Source: Tabrizicola aquatica (GTDB lineage: Bacteria > Pseudomonadota > Alphaproteobacteria > Rhodobacterales > Rhodobacteraceae). Taken from it: a stretch of DNA of 64,000 nucleotides. This document shows positions 34,487 through 43,488 of this stretch, piece by piece. A model generated the notes under the pieces. The model saw nothing but the letters and a program-made list of their open reading frames with translations, was not told the origin of the DNA and searched no databases. Position 1 is the first letter of the stretch. Each line of letters starts with the position of its first letter. Location of the stretch: contig NZ_PJON01000003.1 in the NCBI RefSeq assembly GCF_002900975.1, positions 124,001 to 188,000 of the forward strand, read 5' to 3'. The position numbers and the translations under genes are program-made.

Positions 34487-35691
34487 TGGCTACCACGTCT
34501 GAACAAGTCCGCGCCTGGACGGGTCCCGCGCTTCTAAGCTACGGGTTCCGCCCGTTCTTCCTGGGCGCGGGGGCCTGGGCAGCGTTTGCCATGGGGGCGT
34601 GGATTGCGGTCATTACGGGCCAGCTTGATCTGCCGACCGCGTTCGACCCGGTATCCTGGCACGCGCATGAATTCCTGTTCGGCTACCTTTCGGCGGCGCT
34701 GGCCGGGTTCCTGCTGACCGCCGTGCCGAACTGGACCGGCCGCCTGCCCATCGTCGGCTGGCCGCTGGCGGGCCTGTTCGGGGTGTGGCTTCTGGGGCGG
34801 GCTGCGGTGCTGGTTTCGGCCACCCTGCCGCCGCTGGCCGTGGCGGCCGCCGACCTTTCCCTGCCGTTGGTGTTGGGCGCGTTCCTGCTGCGCGAGATCG
34901 TGGTGGGCCGGAACTGGCACAACCTGGTGGTCCTTGCGCTTTTGGCCGTGTTCACCTTGGGCAATGCGGTCTTTCACTGGGAGGCAGCACGGGGAGAGGT
35001 CGCCGCGCAGGGCATCGGCCTGCGCATCGGTCTTGGTGCCGGGCTGATGATGGTCGCGGTGATCGGCGGCAGGATCATCCCGTCCTTCACCCGCAACTGG
35101 CTGGTCCGCCAACCCCAGGGTCACGCGCGGCTGCCGGTCGCCCCGATGCAGCGCTTTGACAAGGCGGCACTTCTGCTGCTGCTTCTGGCGCTGCTTGCCT
35201 GGGTCGCGCTGCCCGATGCCCGCCTGACCGCAGCGCTTCTGGCCCTTGCCGGCGTGGCGCATCTTGCCCGCCTGGCCCGCTGGTCCGGCGACCGGACCTT
35301 TGCCGAGCCGCTGCTTCTGGTGCTGCACGCAGCTTATCTGTTCCTGCCGCTTGGCGCGTTGGCGATGGCCGCAGCGATCCTCGTCCCGGATCTGCTTGGC
35401 CCCGCCGTCGCCCAGCACCTCTGGATGGCAGGAGCGATCGGGATGATGACCCTTGCCGTGATGACCCGTGCCACCCTTGGGCATACCGGACGCGGCCTGA
35501 CTGCCGGACGCGGTACGACGCTCGTCTATCTGGCACTGGGCACCGCTGTCGTGGCGCGGTTGGCGGCGGGGCTTTGGCCCGCTTCCGCCTCACCCCTGCT
35601 GGAGGTTTCGGGGCTGGCGTGGATTGGAGCGTTTGGCGGTTTCGTGGCGCTGTACGGCCCACTTCTGACGCGGCCCAAGTCTGTGCGGTAG
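34486..35691 (+). CDS. nnrS: NnrS family heme-copper membrane protein
   Basis: A 401-residue protein with about 12 predicted helices, starting with LLSYGFRPFFLGAGAWAAF, a typical NnrS opening. His pairs in WHAHEFLFGY and RNWHNLVVLAL are likely metal or heme ligands. NnrS relieves nitrosative stress in known systems. It is the last gene of the nir operon and converges with the inositol aldolase gene. Confidence 0.93.
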   Translation: MATTSEQVRAWTGPALLSYGFRPFFLGAGAWAAFAMGAWIAVITGQLDLPTAFDPVSWHAHEFLFGYLSAALAGFLLTAVPNWTGRLPIVGWPLAGLFGVWLLGRAAVLVSATLPPLAVAAADLSLPLVLGAFLLREIVVGRNWHNLVVLALLAVFTLGNAVFHWEAARGEVAAQGIGLRIGLGAGLMMVAVIGGRIIPSFTRNWLVRQPQGHARLPVAPMQRFDKAALLLLLLALLAWVALPDARLTAALLALAGVAHLARLARWSGDRTFAEPLLLVLHAAYLFLPLGALAMAAAILVPDLLGPAVAQHLWMAGAIGMMTLAVMTRATLGHTGRGLTAGRGTTLVYLALGTAVVARLAAGLWPASASPLLEVSGLAWIGAFGGFVALYGPLLTRPKSVR

Positions 35692-35700
35692 CGTCGGCCC

Positions 35701-36540
35701 TCATGCGCGCCCCGAGGCGCCAAGGTTGCGCAAGATGTGCCGGACGGCGGCGGTCATCGGTGCCTCGGTCGCTTTCAGAAGCTCGATCCGGTCGAACGCA
35801 TCGGGGTGGCTGGCAAGGGTGTCGCGCAGCGCCGCGCCGAAGGTCTGGCGCAATTCGGTGCCGATGTTGAACTTGGCTATCCGGCTTGTCGCCGCCAGCT
35901 TGGCGCGTTGCGTGGGGGGAACGCCCGATCCGCCGTGGATCACCAGCGGAACGGTCGTGACTGATTCGATCGCGTGCAGGCGGGCTAGGTCCAGCCCGGC
36001 GCGCGTTTCGGTCTGCAGGTGCAGGTTGCCGACGGAGACTGCCATCGCGTCCACCCGCGTCTCGCTGGCAAAGCGCGCCGCCTCGGCCGGGTCTGTCCCC
36101 GCCGAAGCCGCGCCGCCGGCATAGCCGACAAAGCCGATCTCACCCTCGCAGCTGGCCCCTGCCGCATGGGCCAATTCGGCGACCGCTGCGGTCAGGTCAA
36201 TGTTTTCCTGCAAAGGCAGGCGCGAGCCGTCGAACATCAGCGAGGTGAACCCCGCATCCAGTGCCGCGCGGCATTCGTCCAGCGACGTGCCGTGATCGAG
36301 GTGAGCCACCACAGGAACGCTGGCCCCTTCGGCCAGGTGGCGGAACATCCGGCCAAGGATCGGTAGCGGAGTGTGCGCGCGGCAGCCTGGCCCGGCTTGC
36401 AGGATGATCGGCGCGCGCTCCGCCTCGGCGGCGGCGACGAAGGCGCGCATGTCCTCCCACCCCAGGCAGACCAGGCCGGGGACGGCATAGCCGCCCGTCA
36501 GCGCCGGTTGCAGCACCTGGGTCAGTGTCGCCAGCGTCAT
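35701..36540 (-). CDS. iolJ: Class II aldolase of inositol catabolism (IolJ-like)
   Basis: A 279-residue class II fructose-bisphosphate-aldolase family enzyme. Zinc and catalytic residues are in VVAHLDHGTSLDEC, and IHGGSGVPP supplies a further ligand; KFNIGTELRQ binds phosphate. In an iol cluster the expected reaction is cleavage of 2-deoxy-5-keto-gluconate-6-phosphate to malonic semialdehyde and DHAP (inference from context). It starts in an ATGA overlap with iolB. Confidence 0.75.
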   Translation of the reverse strand: MTLATLTQVLQPALTGGYAVPGLVCLGWEDMRAFVAAAEAERAPIILQAGPGCRAHTPLPILGRMFRHLAEGASVPVVAHLDHGTSLDECRAALDAGFTSLMFDGSRLPLQENIDLTAAVAELAHAAGASCEGEIGFVGYAGGAASAGTDPAEAARFASETRVDAMAVSVGNLHLQTETRAGLDLARLHAIESVTTVPLVIHGGSGVPPTQRAKLAATSRIAKFNIGTELRQTFGAALRDTLASHPDAFDRIELLKATEAPMTAAVRHILRNLGASGRA

Positions 36541-37376
36541 TTGAACTTGGCCACCATGTCCATGATCCCCGGGATCGTGTGCAGTTGTGCTGCGTGAGTG
36601 GGTTGGAAGTATTGCTTCAGGCTGCGCTGGCTTTGGCCGCCAAGGATGGTGAAGTAATACATCTCATAGCCCGGCAGGACGCAGCAGGGGTGATAGCCCT
36701 TGTCGATCAGAACCGTGGAGCGGTTCATGATGTGATAGGCGTCGCCCGGTTGGTTATCCACCCGCTGCAGCATCTGAAGGCCCGAGCCATAGTCGGGCCG
36801 GAAGCGGAAGTTGTAGCACTCGTCGTGCCGCGTCTCGTCGGGTAGGCGGTCGGTGTCGTGCTTGTGGCTGGGAAACCCTGACCAACCACCCGCGCCGACG
36901 GTGTAAAGCTCGGACACCAGCAGGCGGCCGACGCGGTCATGGTAGGCGGCGCCAAGGATATGCTTGATCTTGCGGTGGGTCTTGGTGTCGTCGGACCCGT
37001 ATTGCACCTTGTCGATCTGGTCGGCGCGAACGGCAAAGGGGCGAAGCGTTTCGGCGAACTTTGCGCCGGCGATAAAGACCTCGGTGTCGGTCAGTGCGGT
37101 GATCCGCGCGCCCGTATCCTGGGGGACATAGACGCCCTCCGGCTCGCCGTCCCAGACATCGACGCCCCTGTTGCCGACACCCGCAAAGGTCTCGCCCGCG
37201 GTTTCCACTGTGACCGTGCCAGTGGCGGGGACGACGCAGGTCTCATAGCCGGGGGTGCGATAGTCGAAATGCGCGCCCGCCTTCAGGTGGACGATGTTGA
37301 AGTAGACGTAAGGGACCAGCGGATCCTCGCGGTCGACGATGGGCTGGTTCTGGTTGTCGTGGGCGGCGATGTGCAT
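36537..37376 (-). CDS. iolB: 5-deoxy-glucuronate isomerase
   Basis: A 279-residue bicupin that isomerises 5-deoxy-glucuronate to 5-dehydro-2-deoxy-gluconate. Metal-site region FPSHKHDTDRLPDETRHDEC and YEMYYFTILGGQSQRSLKQY are characteristic. The ATG at 37376 (MHIAAHDNQNQP) is preferred; the open frame continues to 37556. Third gene of iolD-iolC-iolB-aldolase. Confidence 0.9.
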   Translation of the reverse strand: MHIAAHDNQNQPIVDREDPLVPYVYFNIVHLKAGAHFDYRTPGYETCVVPATGTVTVETAGETFAGVGNRGVDVWDGEPEGVYVPQDTGARITALTDTEVFIAGAKFAETLRPFAVRADQIDKVQYGSDDTKTHRKIKHILGAAYHDRVGRLLVSELYTVGAGGWSGFPSHKHDTDRLPDETRHDECYNFRFRPDYGSGLQMLQRVDNQPGDAYHIMNRSTVLIDKGYHPCCVLPGYEMYYFTILGGQSQRSLKQYFQPTHAAQLHTIPGIMDMVAKFK

Positions 37377-37386
37377 GGGGGTCCCT

Positions 37387-38364
37387 TTATGCGGTCGGGC
37401 CGCTGTGGTGGGCAAGAAAGGCGTCAAGCTCGGTCCCTGTGGGCATCGCGGGGGCGCAGCCGACCCGGGCCACGACCATCGCGGCGGCGGCCGAGCCGCG
37501 CAGGACCGCGTCGCGGACCGGCAAGCCAGCGGCCAGGGCCGCGATGAAGCTGCCAAGGAAACTGTCGCCCGCGCCGGTGGGCTTCAGCGCCTGGGTCGGG
37601 TAGATGCCAGTGGCGAACTCGCCTTGTGGAGTGATTGTGACCGCGCCGTTTTCGCCCATCTTGTAGACGACGATCTGTGCGCCCTCGGCGATCAGGGTGC
37701 GCGCCTTTTCCAGGCCAAGGTCGGGGTGTCCCGCCATGAAGCCGAACTCCACATCATTGCCGACGATGACGTCGCACAGCGCCGCGGCGCGGGAGTAGAC
37801 CTCGGCGGCCTCGGCTGCAGAGGCCCAGGAATAAGGCCGGTAATCCACGTCGAAGATCAGCGGCAGACCGGCGGCGCGCGCGAGGTGAAAGGCCCGGAAG
37901 GCGGCGCTGCGCGACGGTTCTGCCGCCAGCACCGTGCCGGTGGTGATCAGGGCCGAGAAGGCCGGGTAATCGACGGCCTCTACATCCGCGAGGGTCATCG
38001 CGAAGTCGGCGGCGTTGTTGCGGTAGATGACGGATTGGCAGTTTTCCAGCCGGGTTTCGACCACGGCGAGCGAATTGCGCGCCTCGCCCGCGACGGCGCG
38101 GACATGGGTGCGGTTGATGCCGTAGGCGTCAAGCTGGTTCAGACAGAAGCGGCCCACCGCATCATCCGAAACGCAGGTCAGCAAAGCCGCCCGGCACCCC
38201 TGCCGCGTCAGGGCCACGGCGATGTTGGCCGACGATCCACCAAGTGTGGTGGTGAAGCGCGTCGCCTCCTCGATCCGCGTGCCGGGGGGATCGGCGTAAA
38301 GGTCCATGCCCGCCCGACCGATCACCAGGAAGTTGCGCCCTTGCAGGCGTGCGAGGTCGGCCAT
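37387..38364 (-). CDS. iolC: 5-dehydro-2-deoxygluconokinase
   Basis: A 325-residue PfkB-family sugar kinase: LGGSSANIAVALTRQG near the N-terminus and the catalytic signature PTGAGDSFLGSFIAAL. It phosphorylates 5-dehydro-2-deoxy-gluconate. The start at 38364 overlaps the iolD stop (TGATG). Upstream of it the frame is open but unconserved. Confidence 0.92.
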   Translation of the reverse strand: MADLARLQGRNFLVIGRAGMDLYADPPGTRIEEATRFTTTLGGSSANIAVALTRQGCRAALLTCVSDDAVGRFCLNQLDAYGINRTHVRAVAGEARNSLAVVETRLENCQSVIYRNNAADFAMTLADVEAVDYPAFSALITTGTVLAAEPSRSAAFRAFHLARAAGLPLIFDVDYRPYSWASAAEAAEVYSRAAALCDVIVGNDVEFGFMAGHPDLGLEKARTLIAEGAQIVVYKMGENGAVTITPQGEFATGIYPTQALKPTGAGDSFLGSFIAALAAGLPVRDAVLRGSAAAAMVVARVGCAPAMPTGTELDAFLAHHSGPTA

Positions 38365-40226
38365 CAGAGGCCCTGCCTTTGACCGGCGCGGCCCGCTTCC
38401 ACCTCGGCGTGCTTGGCACGGACGGTGTCGCTCTCCGACACTTCTGCGGTGCCGATCTCCCACCAGGCATGGCCTTGGGTGGTCCAGCCCTCATAGGCGT
38501 CGACCTGCATGACGATGACGCTGGTCTTGGTCGCCGCCTTGGCGCGCTGGAAGGCATCGGCCAGTGCGGCGGGGTCGGCGACCGTCTCGGCGTTCGCGCC
38601 CATCGCCCGGGCGTGGGCCTCGAAGTCCACCGCGAAGGGCTCGGCCACCGTGGGGCAATCGGCGATCAGGTTGTTGAAGCTGGCCTGTCCGGTGTTGTTC
38701 TGCAGCTTGTTGATGACCGCAAAGCCGCCGTTGTCGAGGACCAGGACGATCAGCTTCTTCCCCGTCAGGACCGAAGAATAGATGTCCGAGTTCATCAGAA
38801 GATAGCTGCCGTCGCCGACGAAGACGATGGTGTCGCGGTCCGGCTCGGCTTCGGCCTGGGCGATCCGGGCGCCCCAGCCGCCGGCGATCTCATACCCCAT
38901 GCAGGAAAAGCCGAACTCCACGTCCACCGTGCCGATGCCAAGCGTGCGCCAGTTCGCCGTGACTTCGGCGGGCAGGCCCCCCGCAGCCGTCACCACCCGG
39001 TCGCGCGGATGGCAAAGGGCGTTCACCACGCCGATGGCCTGAGCATAGGAATTTGGCCGGTTCCCGTGCGCCACGTTGGCCGCGACGTAGGTGTTCCAGG
39101 TCTTGCGTTCAGCTTGCGCGCGGGCCAGCCAGTCGGGCGGGGCGCGGTGGCCGGAAAGCGCAGCATCCAGCGCCAGCAGCCCAAGCTTGGCATCGCCCAC
39201 CACAGGCAGCGAGAGGTGCTTGGCCGCGTCATGCCGCCCGGCGTTCAAGCCGATCAAACGGGCTTCGGGCGCAAAGACCGTCCACGACCCGGTGGTGAAA
39301 TCCTGGAGCCTTGTGCCCACGGCCAGGACGACATCGGCTGCACCCGCGATGGTATTGGCGCTGTCCGATCCGGTCACACCAATGGGGCCGATGTTCAGCG
39401 GATGGTCCGCCAGCAAGTTCGCCCGGCCGGCGATGGTTTCCACGACCGGAATCCCATGCGCCTCGGCGAAAGCTGTCAGTTCAGTTACCGCGCCGGAGTA
39501 CTGCACCCCGCCGCCAGCCACGATCACCGGACGCTTTGCGGTGCGCAACAGGGCTGCGGCCTCGGCCACCTCCAGCGGATCGGGCGACTGGCGGCGGATG
39601 CGGTGGATGCGCTTGGCGAAGAAGGCTTCGGGGTAGTCGTAGGCCCAGCCTTGCAGATCCTGCGGCAGGCCGATGAAGGCGGGGCCGCAATCGGCGGGGT
39701 CCAGCATCGTGGCAAGGGCCGCGGGCAGCGATTGCAGGATTTGCGCGGGATATGTGATCCGGTCCCAGTAGCGGCTGACGGCCTTGAAGGCGTCGTTCAC
39801 GCCGAAGGTCGGGTTCCCGAAATGCTCCAGCTGTTGCAGGACCGGGTCGGGCAGGCGGGTCAGGAAGGTGTCGCCGCACAGCATTAGCATCGGCAGGCGG
39901 TTGGCATGGGCCAGGGCAGCAGCCGTCAACAGGTTGGCCGTCCCTGGCCCCGCACTTGCGGTACAGAACATGAAGCGGCGACGCAGGTGGTACTTGGCGT
40001 AAGCCGCTGCGGCAAAGCCCATGCTTTGTTCGTTCTGGCCGCGATACAAAGGCAACTCGTTACTAACAGGGTAAAGCGCCTCGCCCAGACAGGGCACGTT
40101 GCCATGCCCGAAGATGCCGAAGCCCCCGGCGCAGATGCGCACCTCTTGTCCGTCGATTTCGATGAACTGCGCCATCAGCCAGCGCACGATCGCCTGCGCC
40201 ACGGTCAGCCGGATGCTGTCGCTCAT
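38364..40226 (-). CDS. iolD: 3D-(3,5/4)-trihydroxycyclohexane-1,2-dione hydrolase
   Basis: A 620-residue ThDP-dependent hydrolase. The ThDP motif is FVGDGSYLLMN, followed by IYSSVLTGKKLIVLVLDNGG. It opens the inositol ring after IolE. The start MSDSIRLTVAQ has a GAGGGACC ribosome site. First gene of the minus-strand iol operon, 65 bp from the perfect LacI-type palindrome. Confidence 0.94.
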   Translation of the reverse strand: MSDSIRLTVAQAIVRWLMAQFIEIDGQEVRICAGGFGIFGHGNVPCLGEALYPVSNELPLYRGQNEQSMGFAAAAYAKYHLRRRFMFCTASAGPGTANLLTAAALAHANRLPMLMLCGDTFLTRLPDPVLQQLEHFGNPTFGVNDAFKAVSRYWDRITYPAQILQSLPAALATMLDPADCGPAFIGLPQDLQGWAYDYPEAFFAKRIHRIRRQSPDPLEVAEAAALLRTAKRPVIVAGGGVQYSGAVTELTAFAEAHGIPVVETIAGRANLLADHPLNIGPIGVTGSDSANTIAGAADVVLAVGTRLQDFTTGSWTVFAPEARLIGLNAGRHDAAKHLSLPVVGDAKLGLLALDAALSGHRAPPDWLARAQAERKTWNTYVAANVAHGNRPNSYAQAIGVVNALCHPRDRVVTAAGGLPAEVTANWRTLGIGTVDVEFGFSCMGYEIAGGWGARIAQAEAEPDRDTIVFVGDGSYLLMNSDIYSSVLTGKKLIVLVLDNGGFAVINKLQNNTGQASFNNLIADCPTVAEPFAVDFEAHARAMGANAETVADPAALADAFQRAKAATKTSVIVMQVDAYEGWTTQGHAWWEIGTAEVSESDTVRAKHAEVEAGRAGQRQGL

Positions 40227-40290
40227 CGGTCCCTCGTTCCTTGCTTCCCGCAAAGCCACTTGCGCGCTCTGATGAGTGAGGATACATTTT

Positions 40291-40306
40291 TTGCAACCGG
40301 TTGCAA
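40291..40306. promoter_or_regulatory. Perfect LacI-type operator in the iol divergent promoter
   Basis: TTGCAACCGGTTGCAA is a perfect 16-bp palindrome between iolD (start 40226) and the divergent oxidoreductase (start 40334). The form fits LacI/GalR regulators, and a LacI gene ends the plus-strand iol genes at 43485-44480. Confidence 0.75.
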
Positions 40307-40333
40307 CACCGGCTGTGCGCGGGGAGGCGGGCA

Positions 40334-41449
40334 GTGACGGATATCGGGATCGGGCTGGTTGGCGGAGGCTACATGGGCAAGGCGCATGCCGTCGCCCTGT
40401 CCGCCGTGGGCGCAGTGTTCGACACGGCCCTGCGGCCCCGACTGGAGGTGATCGCGGCCAGTAGCCCCGAGTCAGCCGAGCGGTATCGCCGGGCCTATGG
40501 CTTTGCGCGGGGGGCAGCCGACTGGCGCGACCTGGTGGCCGATCCGAAGGTTCAGGCGGTGGTCATCGCCTCGCCCCAGTCCACCCACCGCGCGATTGCC
40601 GAAGCGGCGTTTGCTGCGGGCAAGCCGGTATTCTGCGAAAAGCCTCTGGGTGCCTCGCTGGAGGATGCCGAAGCGATGGTCGCGGCGGCCGAGGCTTCGG
40701 GCCTGCCGAACATGATCGGCTTCAACTACGTGCGCACGCCGGCAACCCAGTTCGTCCGCCAACTGCTGGCCGAGGGCGCAATCGGGCAGGTCACCTGGTT
40801 TCGCGGCGAGCATACCGAGGATTTCCTGGCCGACCCCGCATTGCCCGCCACCTGGCGCACGACGGGCCGGGCGAACGGCTGTATGAGCGACCTCGCCCCG
40901 CATCCGATCAACTGCATGCTGGCCCTCATGGGCCCGGTGGCCGAGCTTTCGGCGCGGATCGAGACGGTCCATGCCGCCCGCCCCGGCCCGAATGGCCCTG
41001 TTGCAGTGGATAACGACGACCAGGCGCAACTGATGCTGCGCTTTGCCAGCGGAGTGATGGGGCACCTGTTCATCAGCCGCGTCGCGACCGGGCGGAAGAT
41101 GGGCTATGCCTATGAAATTCACGGCACCAAGGGCAGCATCCGTTTCGATCAGGAAGACCAGAACGCCGTCCACCTTTACCGCGCCGAGGGGCCAGAGGCG
41201 ACGCGCGGCTTCACCCGCATCCTGACCGGGCCGCAGCACCCCGATTACCTGGCGTTCTGCCAAGGGCCGGGCCACGGCACCGGCTATCAGGACCAGATCA
41301 TCATCGAGGCGAAGGACTTCCTGCAGGCCATTGCCACTGGCCAGCCGGTCTGGCCCACCTTCCGCGACGGCCTTGCCGTCAGCCGGATCATCGACACCGC
41401 CTTCCAGGCATCCGACGACAGGCGCTGGCACGCCGTCCCGCAAACATGA
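40334..41449 (+). CDS. Gfo/Idh/MocA-family oxidoreductase of inositol cluster
   Basis: A 371-residue NAD(P)-dependent dehydrogenase. Rossmann motif IGLVGGGYMGKAHA; FCEKPLGASLEDAEAM gives the EKP catalytic Lys; SDLAPHPINCMLAL holds the catalytic His. It probably oxidises an inositol or inosose isomer. The GTG at 40334 follows GGGGAGGCGG. It leads the plus-strand iol genes, with iolE 7 bp downstream. Confidence 0.85.
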   Translation: MTDIGIGLVGGGYMGKAHAVALSAVGAVFDTALRPRLEVIAASSPESAERYRRAYGFARGAADWRDLVADPKVQAVVIASPQSTHRAIAEAAFAAGKPVFCEKPLGASLEDAEAMVAAAEASGLPNMIGFNYVRTPATQFVRQLLAEGAIGQVTWFRGEHTEDFLADPALPATWRTTGRANGCMSDLAPHPINCMLALMGPVAELSARIETVHAARPGPNGPVAVDNDDQAQLMLRFASGVMGHLFISRVATGRKMGYAYEIHGTKGSIRFDQEDQNAVHLYRAEGPEATRGFTRILTGPQHPDYLAFCQGPGHGTGYQDQIIIEAKDFLQAIATGQPVWPTFRDGLAVSRIIDTAFQASDDRRWHAVPQT

Positions 41450-41456
41450 GGCCAAA

Positions 41457-42347
41457 ATGACCATCCGTATCGGCAATGCCCCCTGCTCCTGGGGCGTCGA
41501 ATTCGCTGACGATCCGCGCAACCCGGCCTGGCGGCAGGTCCTGTCCGACTGCGCGGCGGCGGGCTACAAGGGGATCGAGCTGGGCCCCATCGGCTTCATG
41601 CCCGAAGACCCCGCCATCCTGGGCGAAGCTCTGGCCGAGAACGGGCTGGAGCTGATTGGCGGCGTCGTGTTCCGGCCCTTCCACGATCCTGCTAAGTGGG
41701 ATGAGGTCTGGGACGCCGCCACCCGCACCTGCAAGGCGCTGACGGCGCATGGGGCGCAGCATCTGGTGCTGATCGACAGCACCTCGCCCCGCCGCGCGCC
41801 GACCGCGGGCCGGGCCGACGCAGCCGAGCAGATGGACCGCGCCGAATGGACCGCCTTCCGCGACCGCATCGCCAAGGTCGCCAAGCTGGGCGCCGAGGAG
41901 TATGGTCTGACCGTCGGCATCCACGCCCATGCCGCAGGCTTCATCGACTTTGAGCCGGAACTGGAGCGGCTGCTGGACGAGGTCGACGAAAAGATCCTGA
42001 AGATCTGCTTCGACACCGGCCACCATTCCTATGCGGGCTTTGACCCGGTCGCCTTCATGCGCCGCCACATTGGCCGCATTTCCTATATGCATTTCAAGGA
42101 TATCGACCCGAAGGTCAAAGCCGACGTGATCGCCAAATCCACCGGCTTCTACGACGCCTGCGGCCAGGGCATCTTCTGCAACCTTGGCACTGGCGATGTC
42201 GACTTTCCCGCTGTGCGTCAGATTCTGCTGGACGCCGGATTTGAAGGCTGGTGCACGGTCGAGCAGGACTGCGACCCGACGCTGGACGTCAGCCCCATCG
42301 ACGACGCGCGCAAGAACCGCGCCTATCTGCAATCCATCGGCTTCTGA
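41457..42347 (+). CDS. iolE: Myo-inosose-2 dehydratase
   Basis: A 296-residue TIM-barrel metalloenzyme. It begins IGNAPCSWGVEFADD, the standard IolE N-terminus; ICFDTGHHSYAGFDPVAFM and YMHFKDIDPKV carry metal ligands, and EGWCTVEQDCDPT ends the barrel. It dehydrates scyllo-inosose. Flanked by two oxidoreductases. Confidence 0.93.
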   Translation: MTIRIGNAPCSWGVEFADDPRNPAWRQVLSDCAAAGYKGIELGPIGFMPEDPAILGEALAENGLELIGGVVFRPFHDPAKWDEVWDAATRTCKALTAHGAQHLVLIDSTSPRRAPTAGRADAAEQMDRAEWTAFRDRIAKVAKLGAEEYGLTVGIHAHAAGFIDFEPELERLLDEVDEKILKICFDTGHHSYAGFDPVAFMRRHIGRISYMHFKDIDPKVKADVIAKSTGFYDACGQGIFCNLGTGDVDFPAVRQILLDAGFEGWCTVEQDCDPTLDVSPIDDARKNRAYLQSIGF

Positions 42348-42354
42348 GGGCATC

Positions 42355-43488
42355 ATGGCAAAACTGAACTGGGGCATGATCGGCGGCGGCGAAGGCAGCC
42401 AGATCGGCCCGGCCCACCGTCTGGGCGCTTTGGCCGACGGGCATTTCAACCTTGTGGCGGGCGCGCTGGACCACCGGGCCGACGTGGGCCGCGAATATGC
42501 GCAACGCCTGGGCGTTGCCGCCGACCGCGCCTATGGCGACTGGGAAGAGATGCTGGCGGGGGAAAAGAACCGCGCCGACCGCTGCGATCTGGTCACCGTG
42601 GCCACCCCGAACTCCACCCATTTCCAGATCACCAAGGCCTTTCTGGAGGCTGGCTTCAACGTCCTGTGCGAAAAGCCGATGACCGTGACGGTGGAAGAGG
42701 GCGAAGAGATTGTCCGCATCGCCGAAAAGACCGGGAAAATCTGTGCGGTGAACTACTGCTATTCCGCCTATCCGATGGTCCGCCAGGCCCGGGCGATGGT
42801 GCGCAACGGCGACATCGGCAAGGTGCGTCTTGTCGTCACCAACTTCAGCCACGGCCACCACGGCGACGCGACCGACGCCGACAACCCGCGCGTCCGCTGG
42901 CGCTATGACCCTGCGATGGCGGGTGTGTCCGGCCAGTTCGCCGATTGCGGCATCCATGCGCTGCACATGGCCAGCTTCATCTGCGACGATGAGGTGGAGA
43001 AGCTGTCCGCCGACTTCGCCTCGACCATTGCCTCCCGCCAGTTGGAGGATGACGCGATGGTCAACTTCCGCATGGCGAAGGGCACCGTCGGGCGGCTCTG
43101 GACCTCCTCTGTCGCAATCGGGCGTCAGCACGGGTTCGACATCCAGTTCTTTGGCGAAACCGGCGGCTTCCGCTGGGCGTCGGAACAGCCGAACCAGTTG
43201 ATCTACACCCCCGTCGGCGGGCGCACGCAGATCATGGAAAAGGGCGAAAGCGGCCTTTACGAGGACGCCAAGCGCCTGTCCCGTGTCGCCATCGCCCACC
43301 CAGAGGGCTTTCCGCTGGCCGTGGCGAACATCTATTGCGACCTGGCCGATGCGATCCGGGGCGAAAAGCGTGACGGGTTGCCCACGGCGACGGCCGGGGT
43401 TCGGTCGATGGCGGCTGTGCATACGGCGGTCGCTTCGGCCAAGGCCGGAGGCACCTGGATGGATGCCCGCCCACCGATGTTCCGCTAG
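42355..43488 (+). CDS. Gfo/Idh/MocA-family oxidoreductase (inositol dehydrogenase-like)
   Basis: A 377-residue dehydrogenase. Rossmann region WGMIGGGEGSQIGPAHR; LCEKPMTVTVEEGEEIV gives the EKP motif; FADCGIHALHMASF the active-site His region. It probably oxidises myo- or scyllo-inositol or another isomer. It follows iolE by 7 bp, and its 3' end overlaps the convergent LacI gene by 4 bp. Confidence 0.85.
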   Translation: MAKLNWGMIGGGEGSQIGPAHRLGALADGHFNLVAGALDHRADVGREYAQRLGVAADRAYGDWEEMLAGEKNRADRCDLVTVATPNSTHFQITKAFLEAGFNVLCEKPMTVTVEEGEEIVRIAEKTGKICAVNYCYSAYPMVRQARAMVRNGDIGKVRLVVTNFSHGHHGDATDADNPRVRWRYDPAMAGVSGQFADCGIHALHMASFICDDEVEKLSADFASTIASRQLEDDAMVNFRMAKGTVGRLWTSSVAIGRQHGFDIQFFGETGGFRWASEQPNQLIYTPVGGRTQIMEKGESGLYEDAKRLSRVAIAHPEGFPLAVANIYCDLADAIRGEKRDGLPTATAGVRSMAAVHTAVASAKAGGTWMDARPPMFR

